DNA from: an uncultured Desulfovibrio sp.
GTDB lineage: Bacteria; Desulfobacterota; Desulfovibrionia; Desulfovibrionales; Desulfovibrionaceae
Length of the DNA stretch: 56,804 nt
Assembly (NCBI RefSeq): GCF_944324935.1
Contig: NZ_CALUYG010000015.1
Span: 1-56,804, forward strand
Direction: 5' to 3'
Below the pieces are notes generated by a model. It was not told where the DNA came from and did no database searches. It was given only the letters and a program-made list of their open reading frames with translations. The position numbers and the translations under genes are program-made. Shown piece after piece: positions 1-8,502 of the stretch (its first letter is position 1; every line of letters starts with the position of its first letter).

Positions 1-81
1 GTCTGGGCATTCCTGCCTGGCCAATCCGCGCACTCCCCTTCTCCATCCAAAACAGGCAGCAAATAGTGTTAACAGGACCTA
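1..81 (-). repeat. End of a MITE-like repeat, cut by the window edge
   Basis: The 16 bases at 66-81, read on the minus strand, begin TAGGTCCTGTTAACAC. They match 13 of 16 positions of each terminal inverted repeat of the element at 47756-47934. The inner part (CCCCTTC, then CAGCAAA, at about 36-63) is also shared with that element. Only one end lies in the window. The first triplet of the repeat end is the stop codon of nspC. No transposase is visible. Confidence 0.5.
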
Positions 82-1290
82 GGACAGACGGTTGCGGAAG
101 TCCTCGTAGCCGAAGGCATGCAGCAGGCGGAAGTCCCCGTCAGACCGGAGCAGGCCGATGCCGGGCAGGCGCAGACCGTTGAAAGTGGTGGTCTTGACCA
201 TGCTGTAAATGGCCATGTCGCAGAAGATGAGGCGCTGGCCCACGGCAAGCGGCGCGGCAAAGCTGTAGTCGCCGATGACGTCGCCCGCCAGACAGGACTT
301 GCCCGCCAGACGGCAGGTCCAGGCCTTTTCGCCGGCCTCGCCTGCCTGCGCGAGCTCGCCCGCTTCCCGCGCCAGCACGCGGGGCCGGTAGGGCATCTCC
401 AGCACATCGGGCATGTGGCAGGCGGCGGAGGTGTCCAGGATGGCGATGGGCATGTCCGCCTCCACCACGTCCAGCACCGTGGCCGTCAGCCAGCCCGCGT
501 CCAGGGCCACGGCCTCGCCGGGTTCCAGATAGATTTGCGCGCCGTAGGTGCGCTCCATGCTGTCGATGCAGCGGCAGAGCAGGTCCACGTCGTAGTCCGC
601 GCGGGTGATATGGTGGCCGCCGCCGAAGTTGATCCAGCGGCACTGGGCAAGCTGCGCGCCGAAATGGCGTTCCACGGCCTGCAACGTGCGCTCCAGCGCG
701 TCCGCGCCCTGTTCGCAGAGCGTGTGGAAGTGCAGACCGGAGATGCCGTCCGGCAGGCGTTCGGGCATGTGGCGCGGCCGGATGCCGAGACGCGAGCCCG
801 GCGAGCAGGGATTGTAGATGGCCACCGCCCCCTCGGAATGTTCGGGATTGACGCGCAGGCCGCATGCGACAGGGCGGCCGCTTTGCCGGCTGTAGGCCTG
901 TATGCGCGGCCGGAAATGCTCCCACTGGGCCAGCGAGTTGAAGACGATGTGATCGGCCAGCGGCAGGAGCTCGTCCATGTCCGCATCCGACCAGCCCGCG
1001 GCAAAGGCGTGGACCTCGCCGCCGAATTCTTCCCGGCCGAGGCGGGCCTCGTCCACGGAGCTCGCGCAGGTCCCGTACAGCGGCCCGTGTCCGCCTCTGG
1101 CGGCGTCCCGGCTGAGCAGCGGGAAGGTGGCCCAGGCGGCATAGCCCTTGAGGGCCAGCAGGATACGGGCGTGCGTGCGCTCCTGCACGCTGTTCAGGAT
1201 GGCGGCATTGGCCAGCAGGCGGGCTTCATCCAGGACGAAGCAGGGGGAGGGGACGCGGGCCGGATCAAGCAGGGGAAGCAGATGGTTCAT
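79..1290 (-). CDS. nspC: Carboxynorspermidine decarboxylase NspC
   Basis: PLP-dependent decarboxylase (403 aa) that removes CO2 from carboxynorspermidine or carboxyspermidine, the last step of the alternative polyamine route. It has the fold-III alanine-racemase/ornithine-decarboxylase layout. Lys48 in LLALKGYA is the expected PLP lysine. The GLHFHTLCEQ block is typical of NspC and sets it apart from LysA. The reading frame stays open upstream to 1566, but the ATG at 1290 starts the family-like sequence MNHLLPLLDPARVPSPCF. It lies 83 bases downstream of the carboxynorspermidine dehydrogenase gene on the same strand, so the two probably form an operon. The stop codon coincides with the edge of a repeat element. 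Confidence 0.92.
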   Translation of the reverse strand: MNHLLPLLDPARVPSPCFVLDEARLLANAAILNSVQERTHARILLALKGYAAWATFPLLSRDAARGGHGPLYGTCASSVDEARLGREEFGGEVHAFAAGWSDADMDELLPLADHIVFNSLAQWEHFRPRIQAYSRQSGRPVACGLRVNPEHSEGAVAIYNPCSPGSRLGIRPRHMPERLPDGISGLHFHTLCEQGADALERTLQAVERHFGAQLAQCRWINFGGGHHITRADYDVDLLCRCIDSMERTYGAQIYLEPGEAVALDAGWLTATVLDVVEADMPIAILDTSAACHMPDVLEMPYRPRVLAREAGELAQAGEAGEKAWTCRLAGKSCLAGDVIGDYSFAAPLAVGQRLIFCDMAIYSMVKTTTFNGLRLPGIGLLRSDGDFRLLHAFGYEDFRNRLS

Positions 1291-1373
1291 GCGCTGTACT
1301 CGGAAGGAAAAACGGTCGGAAAAAGGGAGAGGCGCAACGCCCCTCCCTCGGTTGACGATACTGGCGACAGGTT

Positions 1374-2576
1374 TTAGTCCACGTCCACGCACTGCCAGGG
1401 CAGGCCGTAGACGTTGAGATCGGCCATGAAGGGATCGGGGTCGAACTGTTCCATGTTCCAGACGCCGGGCTTGCGCCACTTGCCGGTGACGATCATCTTG
1501 GCGCCGATCATGGCGGGCACGCCGGTGGTGTAGGAGATGGCCTGCGAGCCCACCTCCCGGTAGCATTCCTCATGGTCGCAGATGTTGTAGATGTAGACGG
1601 TCTTTTCCTTGCCGTCCCTGACGCCGCGCATGACGTCGCCGATGCAGGTCTTGCCCCTGGTCAGCGGGCCGAGGGAGGCCGGGTCGGGCAAAAGCTTGCT
1701 CAGGAACTGGATGGGCACGATGTCCATGCCGTTGTAGTTCACGGGGTCGATGCGGGTCATGCCCACGTTGCCCAGCACCTTGAGATGGTTCAGATAGTTC
1801 TCGGAGAAGGTCATCCAGAAGCGGGCGCGCTTGATGCCCTTGAGGTTCCGCACGAGGGATTCCAGCTCCTCATGGTACATGAGGAAACATTTTTTCGGCC
1901 CGATGCCGTCCGGGAAATCGTAGGTCATGCTCCAGGCCAGCGGGTCGGTCTCCACCCATTCGCCGCGTTCCCAGTAGCGGCCGCGCGCGGTCACTTCGCG
2001 GATGTTGATCTCCGGGTTGAAGTTGGTGGCGAAGGGCTGGCCGTGATCGCCCGCGTTGCAGTCGATGATGTCCAGCACATGCACTTCATCCAGCTTGTGC
2101 TTCATCACCCAGGCCGCAAAGACGTTGGTCACGCCGGGGTCGAAGCCCGAACCGAGCAGGGCCGTCAGCCCCGCCTCGCGGAAGCGTTCCTGATAGGCCC
2201 ACTGCCATTTGTATTCGAATTTCGCCGTATCCAGTGGTTCGTAATTGGCCGTGTCCATATAGTGGACGCCGCATTCGAGGCAGGCATCCATGATGTGCAG
2301 ATCCTGATAGGGCAGGGCGATGTTGCAGACCACTTCCGGCTTGACGTCGCGGATGAGGCTGCACAGCTCGGGCACGTTGTCGGCATCCACCTTCGCCGTG
2401 GCGATGTCCACGCCGAAACGGTTCTTCACCGATGCGGCGATGTCGTCGCACCGCGACCTGGTACGGCTGGCAAGGGTGATCTTGCCGAAAACGCCTTCAG
2501 CCCTGGCTGCCTGCGCCACCTTGTGCGCCACAACGCTGCCGACGCCCCCGGCGCCGATGATCAGAATGTCCGCCAT
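1374..2576 (-). CDS. Carboxynorspermidine dehydrogenase (saccharopine dehydrogenase family)
   Basis: A 400-aa NAD(P)H-dependent enzyme of the Lys9/saccharopine dehydrogenase family. It condenses aspartate semialdehyde with a diamine (putrescine or diaminopropane) to make the substrate of NspC. The Rossmann motif GAGGVGSVVAHK is at residues 7-18, and the family block SGFDPGVTNVFAA is present. The frame is open upstream to 2909, but the ATG at 2576 follows an AGGAGA ribosome binding site and starts directly with MADILIIGAGGVG. Adjacency to nspC supports carboxy(nor)spermidine dehydrogenase over lysine metabolism. Which polyamine is made cannot be told from sequence. Confidence 0.9.
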   Translation of the reverse strand: MADILIIGAGGVGSVVAHKVAQAARAEGVFGKITLASRTRSRCDDIAASVKNRFGVDIATAKVDADNVPELCSLIRDVKPEVVCNIALPYQDLHIMDACLECGVHYMDTANYEPLDTAKFEYKWQWAYQERFREAGLTALLGSGFDPGVTNVFAAWVMKHKLDEVHVLDIIDCNAGDHGQPFATNFNPEINIREVTARGRYWERGEWVETDPLAWSMTYDFPDGIGPKKCFLMYHEELESLVRNLKGIKRARFWMTFSENYLNHLKVLGNVGMTRIDPVNYNGMDIVPIQFLSKLLPDPASLGPLTRGKTCIGDVMRGVRDGKEKTVYIYNICDHEECYREVGSQAISYTTGVPAMIGAKMIVTGKWRKPGVWNMEQFDPDPFMADLNVYGLPWQCVDVD

Positions 2577-2850
2577 GATGTCTCCTTTTGCGGTAAAGGG
2601 CCCGTCGGGCCTCGTCCAGAACAGGATGCGCCCAATCAGGTGCGCGTGTCGTTCACATAGCCTGAAGCGGGCGCAAGGTAAAGGGCGGCGCGGGCCGTGG
2701 CCGGCGTTTTTTCCGTGACGCTCTTGGCGTGCCCATGTCTTATGACGGGCCTCCATGATCCTCCGACACGCGGTGCAAAAGGGGAAAGGCAATCCATGGT
2801 GGAGCAAATCGTTTTTACCGTTCTGGACGTGGAACAAGGGTGCGGGGATA

Positions 2851-2879
2851 TTGACGCGATGCTGGGACTTTTTTAGGGT
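2851..2879 (+). promoter_or_regulatory. Weak sigma-70-like promoter before flagellin
   Basis: TTGACG at 2851-2856 and TAGGGT at 2874-2879 are separated by 17 bases. The -10 match is poor. No clear FliA or sigma-54 site is visible between 2577 and 2988. The rest of this 412-base gap holds only the leader elements listed separately. Confidence 0.3.
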
Positions 2880-2932
2880 AACGAAAACGTGGATATAGGG
2901 GGTAGCCATGCGAGTTCCCGTCTTGTCAGCTC

Positions 2933-2954
2933 CTCTCTCTCTCTCTCTCTCTCT
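2933..2954 (+). repeat. (CT)11 microsatellite in the flagellin leader
   Basis: Eleven uninterrupted CT units lie 35 bases upstream of the flagellin ATG and just before a small hairpin and the ribosome binding site. Tracts of this kind can change length by slipped-strand mispairing. Here a length change would alter leader or promoter geometry, not a reading frame. Confidence 0.95.
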
Positions 2955-2973
2955 ACAGTAAGTCGGTTACTGT
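2955..2973 (+). promoter_or_regulatory. Leader hairpin before the flagellin ribosome binding site
   Basis: ACAGTAA and TTACTGT form a perfect 7-bp inverted repeat around a GTCGG loop. It abuts the CT tract on the left and the GGAGG ribosome binding site (about 2979-2984) on the right, so it could affect translation of the flagellin mRNA. Confidence 0.5.
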
Positions 2974-2988
2974 TGATGGAGGAGTGCT

Positions 2989-4545
2989 ATGGCGCTTTCC
3001 ATCAACACTAACGGCATGGCCCGTCAGGCGGCGCGGCAACTCAACGCCCACTACGACAAGGTGGCCGACTCCACGCGCCGCCTTTCCAGTGGCCTGCGCG
3101 TGGAACGGGCGGCGGACGATGCGGCGGGACTGGCCATCCGTGAACTCATGCGGGCGGATATCCGGGCCTTGGGGCAGGGCGCACGCAACGCCAATGACGC
3201 CATTTCCATGATCCAGACGGCGGACTGCGCTCTGGCCGTTATCGACGAAAAGCTCATCCGCATGAAGGAACTGGCCGAACAGGCGGCCACAGGCACGTAT
3301 GACTCCACGCAACGCCTGATCATTGATTCCGAATTCCAGCAGATGGCGTCTGAGATAGATCGCATCGCCAAGGCCACGGATTTCAACGGCGTGAAGCTGC
3401 TGGACGGTTCGCTTTCCGGGCGGCATGACGGTTCTGGGCGCGGAAGCGAGGACGGCCTCTCGTCCACCGGCGCGCTCAAGGTGCATTTCGGCACGGCCAA
3501 CGACAGCGCTGAGGACTACTACTATGTGGAGATTGGCGACTGTACATTATCGGGGTTGGGGTTGAGGGATGGCGTGTGGCAGGGCTATAAAGGATACGGC
3601 AACGTTCCCTCCATCAATGAAGTCATAGGCAATGCCTATGGAGGCGGGAATACCTATGGCGGAGAGATCATCAACCAGAACAATACTGTCATGTATGCGC
3701 CATTGGCTGAGGCCGTGCTGATCATCCCTGCCGGATTACAAAATGTGACCTTGGACCTTGGTGCCATTATTGGAGGCGACCCCAATCAGGTCAGGGGTCA
3801 AAATAGTCTCAATATTTTTACCCGTTCCGGAGAGCACATCGCGGGCGTTCCCATCGCAGACTGGAACGTACAATCCCGGCAGGAACATGGGCCGGATACC
3901 CAACCGGAAGATGTGCTCACTGCGGAAAATGGATTTGCGGAAGGCGCGACATACGATGCGACAAAGCTTAATGGCAATGGCAAACCTGTGACAAATTATA
4001 ATATGCTCACAGGCGTCATGACGTATTTTACTGTCAATGGTATGCATATGGGCTATTCTGGCGATGGAGAAGTCCATACCACAACGATGGTAGGAACGCA
4101 TGAGAAAATAGTAATTGAAACCGTTACTGAAGACCTGATCCTTGTTCTGGGAGGATTTAGAGGCTATAGTTTTACGGCAACTTGGCAACTTCCGGCGGCA
4201 GCCGATGTGGCTGCCGCCGGAGGCGGGGGCGACGGCTCCATCGTCTGCATCAAAACTCAGGAGCTTGCCCAGAAAGCCCTGCCGCGCCTTGATCGGGCTA
4301 TCGTCAGAAAAGACAGCGTGCGTGCGCATTTGGGGGCCATGCAGAACCGCCTGGAAAATACCGTCACGAACCTCAATATTCAGGCCGAGAACCTGCAAAA
4401 TGCCGAATCCCGCATCTCCGACGTGGACGTGGCCACGGAGATGACGACGTTCGTCCGTAATCAGGTGCTGACCCAGTCCGCTGTCTCCCTGCTGGCGCAG
4501 GCCAACGCCTTTCCGCATATGTTATTGCGGCTTTTGCAGGAGTAG
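2989..4545 (+). CDS. fliC: Flagellin with a long variable central domain
   Basis: A 518-aa flagellin, the subunit of the flagellar filament. The N-terminal D0/D1 region (about 1-140) contains the expected SGLRVERAADDAAGLAI and RNANDAISMIQTAD blocks. The C-terminal D1/D0 region (about 425-518) contains NTVTNLNIQAENLQNAESRISDVD-like sequence and ends in LAQANAFPHMLLRLLQE. The middle, about residues 185-400, is not recognisable from family conservation and its DNA (about 3540-4180) is visibly richer in A and T than either flank. That suggests exchange of the surface-exposed domain. The ATG follows a GGAGG site. The leader carries a CT microsatellite. No other flagellar gene is next to it, which is usual for Desulfovibrio flagellins. 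Confidence 0.93.
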   Translation: MALSINTNGMARQAARQLNAHYDKVADSTRRLSSGLRVERAADDAAGLAIRELMRADIRALGQGARNANDAISMIQTADCALAVIDEKLIRMKELAEQAATGTYDSTQRLIIDSEFQQMASEIDRIAKATDFNGVKLLDGSLSGRHDGSGRGSEDGLSSTGALKVHFGTANDSAEDYYYVEIGDCTLSGLGLRDGVWQGYKGYGNVPSINEVIGNAYGGGNTYGGEIINQNNTVMYAPLAEAVLIIPAGLQNVTLDLGAIIGGDPNQVRGQNSLNIFTRSGEHIAGVPIADWNVQSRQEHGPDTQPEDVLTAENGFAEGATYDATKLNGNGKPVTNYNMLTGVMTYFTVNGMHMGYSGDGEVHTTTMVGTHEKIVIETVTEDLILVLGGFRGYSFTATWQLPAAADVAAAGGGGDGSIVCIKTQELAQKALPRLDRAIVRKDSVRAHLGAMQNRLENTVTNLNIQAENLQNAESRISDVDVATEMTTFVRNQVLTQSAVSLLAQANAFPHMLLRLLQE

Positions 4546-4625
4546 CTGGGGATGCCGTGCGGGCTTTTTGCCGCCGCCGGGCTGCGTTTTCAGAAGGATA
4601 TGGGGAAACATCCGCCGTTCGGCAG

Positions 4626-4645
4626 CGGAAAGGGATCCCTTTCCG
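4626..4645. terminator. Perfect 20-bp palindrome between convergent genes
   Basis: CGGAAAGGGA is followed directly by its reverse complement TCCCTTTCCG. It lies between the end of flagellin and the end of the convergent DUF4911 gene. There is no long T tract, so it may be a bidirectional terminator or simply a stable hairpin. Confidence 0.5.
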
Positions 4646-4651
4646 GCAGGC

Positions 4652-4954
4652 TCAGGCGAGGCCGTCCGGCTGGTAGGGCAGGCGTTCCAGCGGCACGCCG
4701 CGGGCGATGTCGGCCAGGGCGGCGTCGGCCTGCGCGCGCATGTGCGGCGAGAAGACGAGCTTGATCAGGGCCTCCTTGCGGTCAAGGACCGTGAAATAGG
4801 CCACGTTCTCGTACGCTTCCAGCAGAAAGCGGAAAAGAGCCGTCTGTTCGGCGGGAAGCCGCAGATAGAGCGCCGCGCTCTCACGGGCCGGGGGGAGGAC
4901 GGCGGAGCGGTCGCGGCGACGCCGCAGGGACGGCGGGAGAGCGGCGTCGGCCAT
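4652..4954 (-). CDS. DUF4911 domain protein
   Basis: A small 100-aa protein of unknown function. The central part (about residues 25-75, with YLRLPAEQTALFRFLLEAYENVAYFTVLD-type sequence) resembles the DUF4911 family of Desulfovibrio and Geobacter relatives. No signal peptide or membrane segment is visible. Its ATG overlaps the azlD stop (TGATG), so it is translationally coupled to the azlCD exporter genes. The coupling is direct sequence evidence; any role in transport is inference. Function is unknown. Confidence 0.7.
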   Translation of the reverse strand: MADAALPPSLRRRRDRSAVLPPARESAALYLRLPAEQTALFRFLLEAYENVAYFTVLDRKEALIKLVFSPHMRAQADAALADIARGVPLERLPYQPDGLA

Positions 4955-5295
4955 CAGTATATCCCGAAAAAGCGCGCTCCGGCCACCAGCAGCATGGCGA
5001 AGATGATGGTGCCGAAAAAGCTTTTGGTTTTCCAGGCCACCAGCAGCGAGGGCAGGGCGGCCACAAGGTAGAGGTTCCCCGGGGTGGGGTCGAACGTGTC
5101 GTTGTAATAGAATATCTGCGAAGCGAGCAGGGCCGCCATGACCGACACGGGCACGAAGGAGAGCCAGTGCCTGAGCAGGGGCGGCAGTTTCTCCGCCCGC
5201 AGGTACATGACCGGGAGGACGCGGGGGATGGCCGTCACCAGCGTACAGCCGATGATGCACCAGACGAGTTCGGCATGCTGGGCAAGAAAGTTCAT
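4954..5295 (-). CDS. azlD: AzlD, small subunit of a branched-chain amino acid exporter
   Basis: A 113-aa membrane protein with about four hydrophobic segments, matching the AzlD/YgaH family in length and in the conserved TAIPRVLPVMYL block near residues 21-32. AzlC and AzlD together form a branched-chain amino acid (LIV-E) efflux system in the inner membrane. Its start overlaps the azlC stop by four bases (ATGA), and its own stop overlaps the next gene, showing a tightly coupled operon. Substrate is predicted from the family only. Confidence 0.9.
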   Translation of the reverse strand: MNFLAQHAELVWCIIGCTLVTAIPRVLPVMYLRAEKLPPLLRHWLSFVPVSVMAALLASQIFYYNDTFDPTPGNLYLVAALPSLLVAWKTKSFFGTIIFAMLLVAGARFFGIY

Positions 5296-5996
5296 GCGCG
5301 AGCCTCCCCGGACGGGCGGCACTCCCGTCGGAGCAGGCAGGTCCCCGCGCAGGCGGCCAGAACGGTGGCCATGACCACGTTCCACTGGCCCATGCCGGCG
5401 ATCTTGAAGCCAAGGGAAAGCACGCCGGCCAGCAGGGCCACCAGCACATGCAGGCGGCTCACGCACTGCGGCACCAGCAGGGCGAGGAACATGGCCGTCA
5501 GGGCATAGTCGAGGCCCAGCGGGCGGACATCCGTCACCAGTTCGCCGCAAAAGACGCCCAGAGCCGTGCCGCCGACCCAGGCGCTGTGGGCCGTAAGATT
5601 GCAGGCGTACAGCGTGCCCGCGGCAAGCTGCCAGCCTTTCTGGAACGCGCCGATGTGCACGCCGAACGTCTCGTCCGTGAGCTCGCAGCCGAAAAGGAAA
5701 CGCTGCCAGCGCGCGAGCGGGGCAAGATATTCCGCCAGCGCCGCGGACATGAGCAGATGGCGCAGATTGACCACGAAGACCGCCACCACCACCGATGCCG
5801 CCCCGACGCCCGCGCCCCAGAGACCGGCAATGACGAACTGTCCCGAGCCGGCAAAGAGCAGCACGGACATGATCACCGCCAGCGAGGGCGGTATCTGACT
5901 CTTGACGGCGAGCACGCCAAAGGCGAAACCTACGGGCACATAGCCGAGAACGATGGGCAGGGCTCGGCGCACGCCGGCGCTGATGGGGGATGGCAT
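5292..5996 (-). CDS. azlC: AzlC, large subunit of a branched-chain amino acid exporter
   Basis: A 234-aa inner-membrane protein. It begins MPSPISAGVRRALPIVLGYVPVGFAFGVLA and contains the family blocks LLFAGSGQFV and VNLRHLLMSAAL. The frame is open further upstream, but the ATG at 5996 follows an AGGAGG site and gives the usual AzlC length. It is the first gene of azlC-azlD-DUF4911 and is transcribed away from an MFS transporter gene. The two share a 109-base intergenic region (5997-6105) that must hold both promoters. No clear operator was seen there. Confidence 0.92.
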   Translation of the reverse strand: MPSPISAGVRRALPIVLGYVPVGFAFGVLAVKSQIPPSLAVIMSVLLFAGSGQFVIAGLWGAGVGAASVVVAVFVVNLRHLLMSAALAEYLAPLARWQRFLFGCELTDETFGVHIGAFQKGWQLAAGTLYACNLTAHSAWVGGTALGVFCGELVTDVRPLGLDYALTAMFLALLVPQCVSRLHVLVALLAGVLSLGFKIAGMGQWNVVMATVLAACAGTCLLRRECRPSGEARA

Positions 5997-6105
5997 AGAA
6001 CCTCCTGCGGGCAGGGGGCCCGCAATGTGCGAATCCCCTTGATAGCGCTTTCGTCCGCCACTGGCAAGGATGCCATGCGGCAATATGCCCAGGGAGCAAC
6101 GGCGT

Positions 6106-7371
6106 ATGGAAGATGTCTCGCGGCAGCGCTCGCTGGCTGCCCTTTCTCTCTTGTGTTTCGCGCTGGCCGACGTCCGGGACGGGCTCGGCCCCTTTTTCGG
6201 CGTGTACCTGCAAAGCCACGGCTGGACGCCCGACGCCATCGGCTATGTGATGACGCTGGGCGGCCTCATGGGCGTGGCGGCAGCCTCGCCGATGGGGGCG
6301 CTTGTGGACGCCACGCGCAACAAGCGGCCTCTGCTGGCCGTGGTGGTCCTGGGCATCGTGCTGGCCGCCGTGGCCGTCTTCCTGTCTCCCCTGCCGCTGG
6401 TGGCCGGGGCCAGCCAGATCACGCAGGGTCTGCTGGCGGCGGCCGTGGCGCCGCTCATCAGCGCGCTGAGTCTGGGGCTCGTGGGACAGGCGGGACTGCC
6501 TGCCCGGCTGGGCCGCAACGAGGCGTGGAATCACGTGGGCAATACCGCCAGCGGGATGCTGGGCGCTGCGGTAGGCTGGCTTTACGGCATCGGCGGCGTG
6601 CTGCTGGTCATGGCGGGCATGGGGCTGCTCTCTCTGCTGGCGGTGCGGGGCATACGCCCCCAGCACATCGACTACGCCGCGGCACGCGGGCTGGAAAGGA
6701 ATATCCTCGCCAAGGGCGGGGAGCACGGCGCGGGCCCGGCCCCCTCGCGCCTGAGTTTGCTGTTTGGCGACAAGGCGCTGCTCTGCACCGGCGGGATCAT
6801 GCTGTTCTTCCATCTGGGCAATGCCGCCATGCTGCCGTTGCTCGGGCAATCCGCCGTCGCTCATTTTGGCGTGGATGCCGCCGTGTATACGGCATGTACC
6901 GTGCTGGTGGCCCAGGGCACCATGATCCTGACCGCGCTCTGGGCCGCCTGGCTCGCCCCGCGCCGAGGCTACGGCCCGGCCCTGCTCTGTGCCCTGATCG
7001 CCCTGCCCATACGCGGCCTCATTGCCGGATTCTGGCAAAGCCCGTGGAATATCGTGCCCGTGCAGATCCTGGATGGCGTGGGGGCCGGCATCATGGGCGT
7101 GGTGACGCCGGGGCTGGTCGCCCTGCTGCTGCGCGGCAGCGGGCACATCAACCTCGGTTTGGGCATGGTGATGACGCTGCAGGGCGTCGGTGCAGCCTTC
7201 AGCGCGACCTGGGGCGGCGTCGTGGCTTCGGAGTACGGATACGGCATGGCCTTTCTGGCGCTGGCCGTCGCACCGTGCATCGCCCTTGGGCTGATGCTGG
7301 CGGGCCTGCACCGCCTTCCGCGCCTGCGGGAGGCGCTGTCGCCTCAGCCTGGCAGCCGCACGCTTGCCTAA
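6106..7371 (+). CDS. MFS transporter
   Basis: A 421-aa major facilitator superfamily permease with about 12 hydrophobic segments and short loops. It contains the MFS-type loop GALVDATRNKRPLL between the second and third segments (about residues 65-78) and repeated glycine-rich helices. Start chosen at 6106 because AGGGAG lies about 11 bases upstream; the in-frame ATG at 6070 has no comparable site. It is divergent from azlC and is followed 60 bases later by an unrelated gene. The substrate cannot be told; drug or metabolite efflux is the usual family role. Confidence 0.85.
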   Translation: MEDVSRQRSLAALSLLCFALADVRDGLGPFFGVYLQSHGWTPDAIGYVMTLGGLMGVAAASPMGALVDATRNKRPLLAVVVLGIVLAAVAVFLSPLPLVAGASQITQGLLAAAVAPLISALSLGLVGQAGLPARLGRNEAWNHVGNTASGMLGAAVGWLYGIGGVLLVMAGMGLLSLLAVRGIRPQHIDYAAARGLERNILAKGGEHGAGPAPSRLSLLFGDKALLCTGGIMLFFHLGNAAMLPLLGQSAVAHFGVDAAVYTACTVLVAQGTMILTALWAAWLAPRRGYGPALLCALIALPIRGLIAGFWQSPWNIVPVQILDGVGAGIMGVVTPGLVALLLRGSGHINLGLGMVMTLQGVGAAFSATWGGVVASEYGYGMAFLALAVAPCIALGLMLAGLHRLPRLREALSPQPGSRTLA

Positions 7372-7431
7372 GGGCGGAACACGACATATACTCTATGGAC
7401 GATGGCACTCTGAAGCAAAAGGCAGGAGCAT

Positions 7432-8442
7432 ATGTCTGAAAATGCGGAACCGGTCGGTGGCATAGGTGCGCTTACGGGAACGGGCATGACGGGAGCCGCG
7501 GGGTATTTCCAGCAGGCCCCCGCTACCGCCGTGCGCGGGCGTTCTCCCTACCAGTCCTCCGGCAACGGCAAGGGGGACGCAGCGCAGGACGCCGGCTTTG
7601 GCGAGGCGATGGGCGACAGTCTTGAGCTTTCGCCCGAAGCGGAACAGCAGCTCAGGGAGTTGAAACAGCGGGATGCCGAGGTGCGCGCCCATGAGCGCGC
7701 GCACATGGCCGCGGCCGGCCAGCATGCCATCGGCGGCGCGCAGTACACCTATCAGGTCGGACCGGACGGGCGGCGTTACGCCATCGGCGGGCATGTCAAC
7801 ATCGATACGTCTTCGGTGCCTGACGACCCGGAAGCCTCCGAAGAAAAGGCGCAGCAGGTTCGTCGTGCCGCGCTCGCGCCCGGCGATCCTTCCGCTCAGG
7901 ATATGCAGGTGGCCGCCCAGGCCGCCCAGATGGAAGCTGAGGCCCGGGTGGACTCCCGGGAAGAGGATCAGGAAGCCGGCCGCAACGGCGGCGCGGGCGG
8001 AGATGCCGCCGGCGCGGTGGATCCCCTCACCGGCAGCCTGGCGGCAGCCCCCAATGTGAGCATGGCCTCGCCCGCAGGGACGGCCGGCTCCCGTCCGGTC
8101 GCCGATCCTTCGGACATCGTGACGGAGCGGAGCTCCCGGCGACAGGCCGTCCAGGCCTATGAAAGCGCGAGCCTGGGCTTTCCCGCAGCAGGAGAGCTGC
8201 CGCGCGCGGCAGCGCCCTCGGGCGACGGCAGCTCGTGGCGGATGACCGCTGACGGAATGTTTGCCGCCTACAGCAGCAGCGGCAGCCAGACAGCGCCCGG
8301 GCAGGCGGTCGGTCGTGCGGAAACGTTCTGGTCAGGCACGAGCCCGCAACGCGCCGTGCGCGCCTACGCCGGACAGGATGCCGGCGCGGGTTTCAGCGCG
8401 TCGGCCAATGTCGCCGGTTCTCTCTTTTCCTTTGCTGTCTGA
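7432..8442 (+). CDS. SprA-family putative metalloprotease (CJM1_0395-like)
   Basis: A 336-aa protein. Its only ordered-looking part is residues about 65-150. This region contains RAHERAHMAAAG, with a zinc-protease-like HExxH (His87, Glu88, His91), followed by a GGAQYTYQVGPDGRRYAIGGHVNID block, as in the SprA-related / CJM1_0395 family. The flanking sequence is low-complexity, rich in Ala, Gly and Ser, and the C-terminal 150 residues look disordered. No signal peptide is visible. Proteolytic activity is predicted from the motif only. The gene stands alone between two unrelated units, and a terminator hairpin follows it. Confidence 0.75.
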   Translation: MSENAEPVGGIGALTGTGMTGAAGYFQQAPATAVRGRSPYQSSGNGKGDAAQDAGFGEAMGDSLELSPEAEQQLRELKQRDAEVRAHERAHMAAAGQHAIGGAQYTYQVGPDGRRYAIGGHVNIDTSSVPDDPEASEEKAQQVRRAALAPGDPSAQDMQVAAQAAQMEAEARVDSREEDQEAGRNGGAGGDAAGAVDPLTGSLAAAPNVSMASPAGTAGSRPVADPSDIVTERSSRRQAVQAYESASLGFPAAGELPRAAAPSGDGSSWRMTADGMFAAYSSSGSQTAPGQAVGRAETFWSGTSPQRAVRAYAGQDAGAGFSASANVAGSLFSFAV

Positions 8443-8469
8443 GCCGGCAGGTCCGCACGGAGGGGTTTC

Positions 8470-8502
8470 GGCCCGTCCCCTTGACCGGGGGCGGGCCTTT
8501 TT
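8470..8502 (+). terminator. Rho-independent terminator after the SprA-like gene
   Basis: GGCCCGTCCCC and CCGGGGGCGGGCC pair around a short TTGA loop and are followed by TTTTT. Confidence 0.8.
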
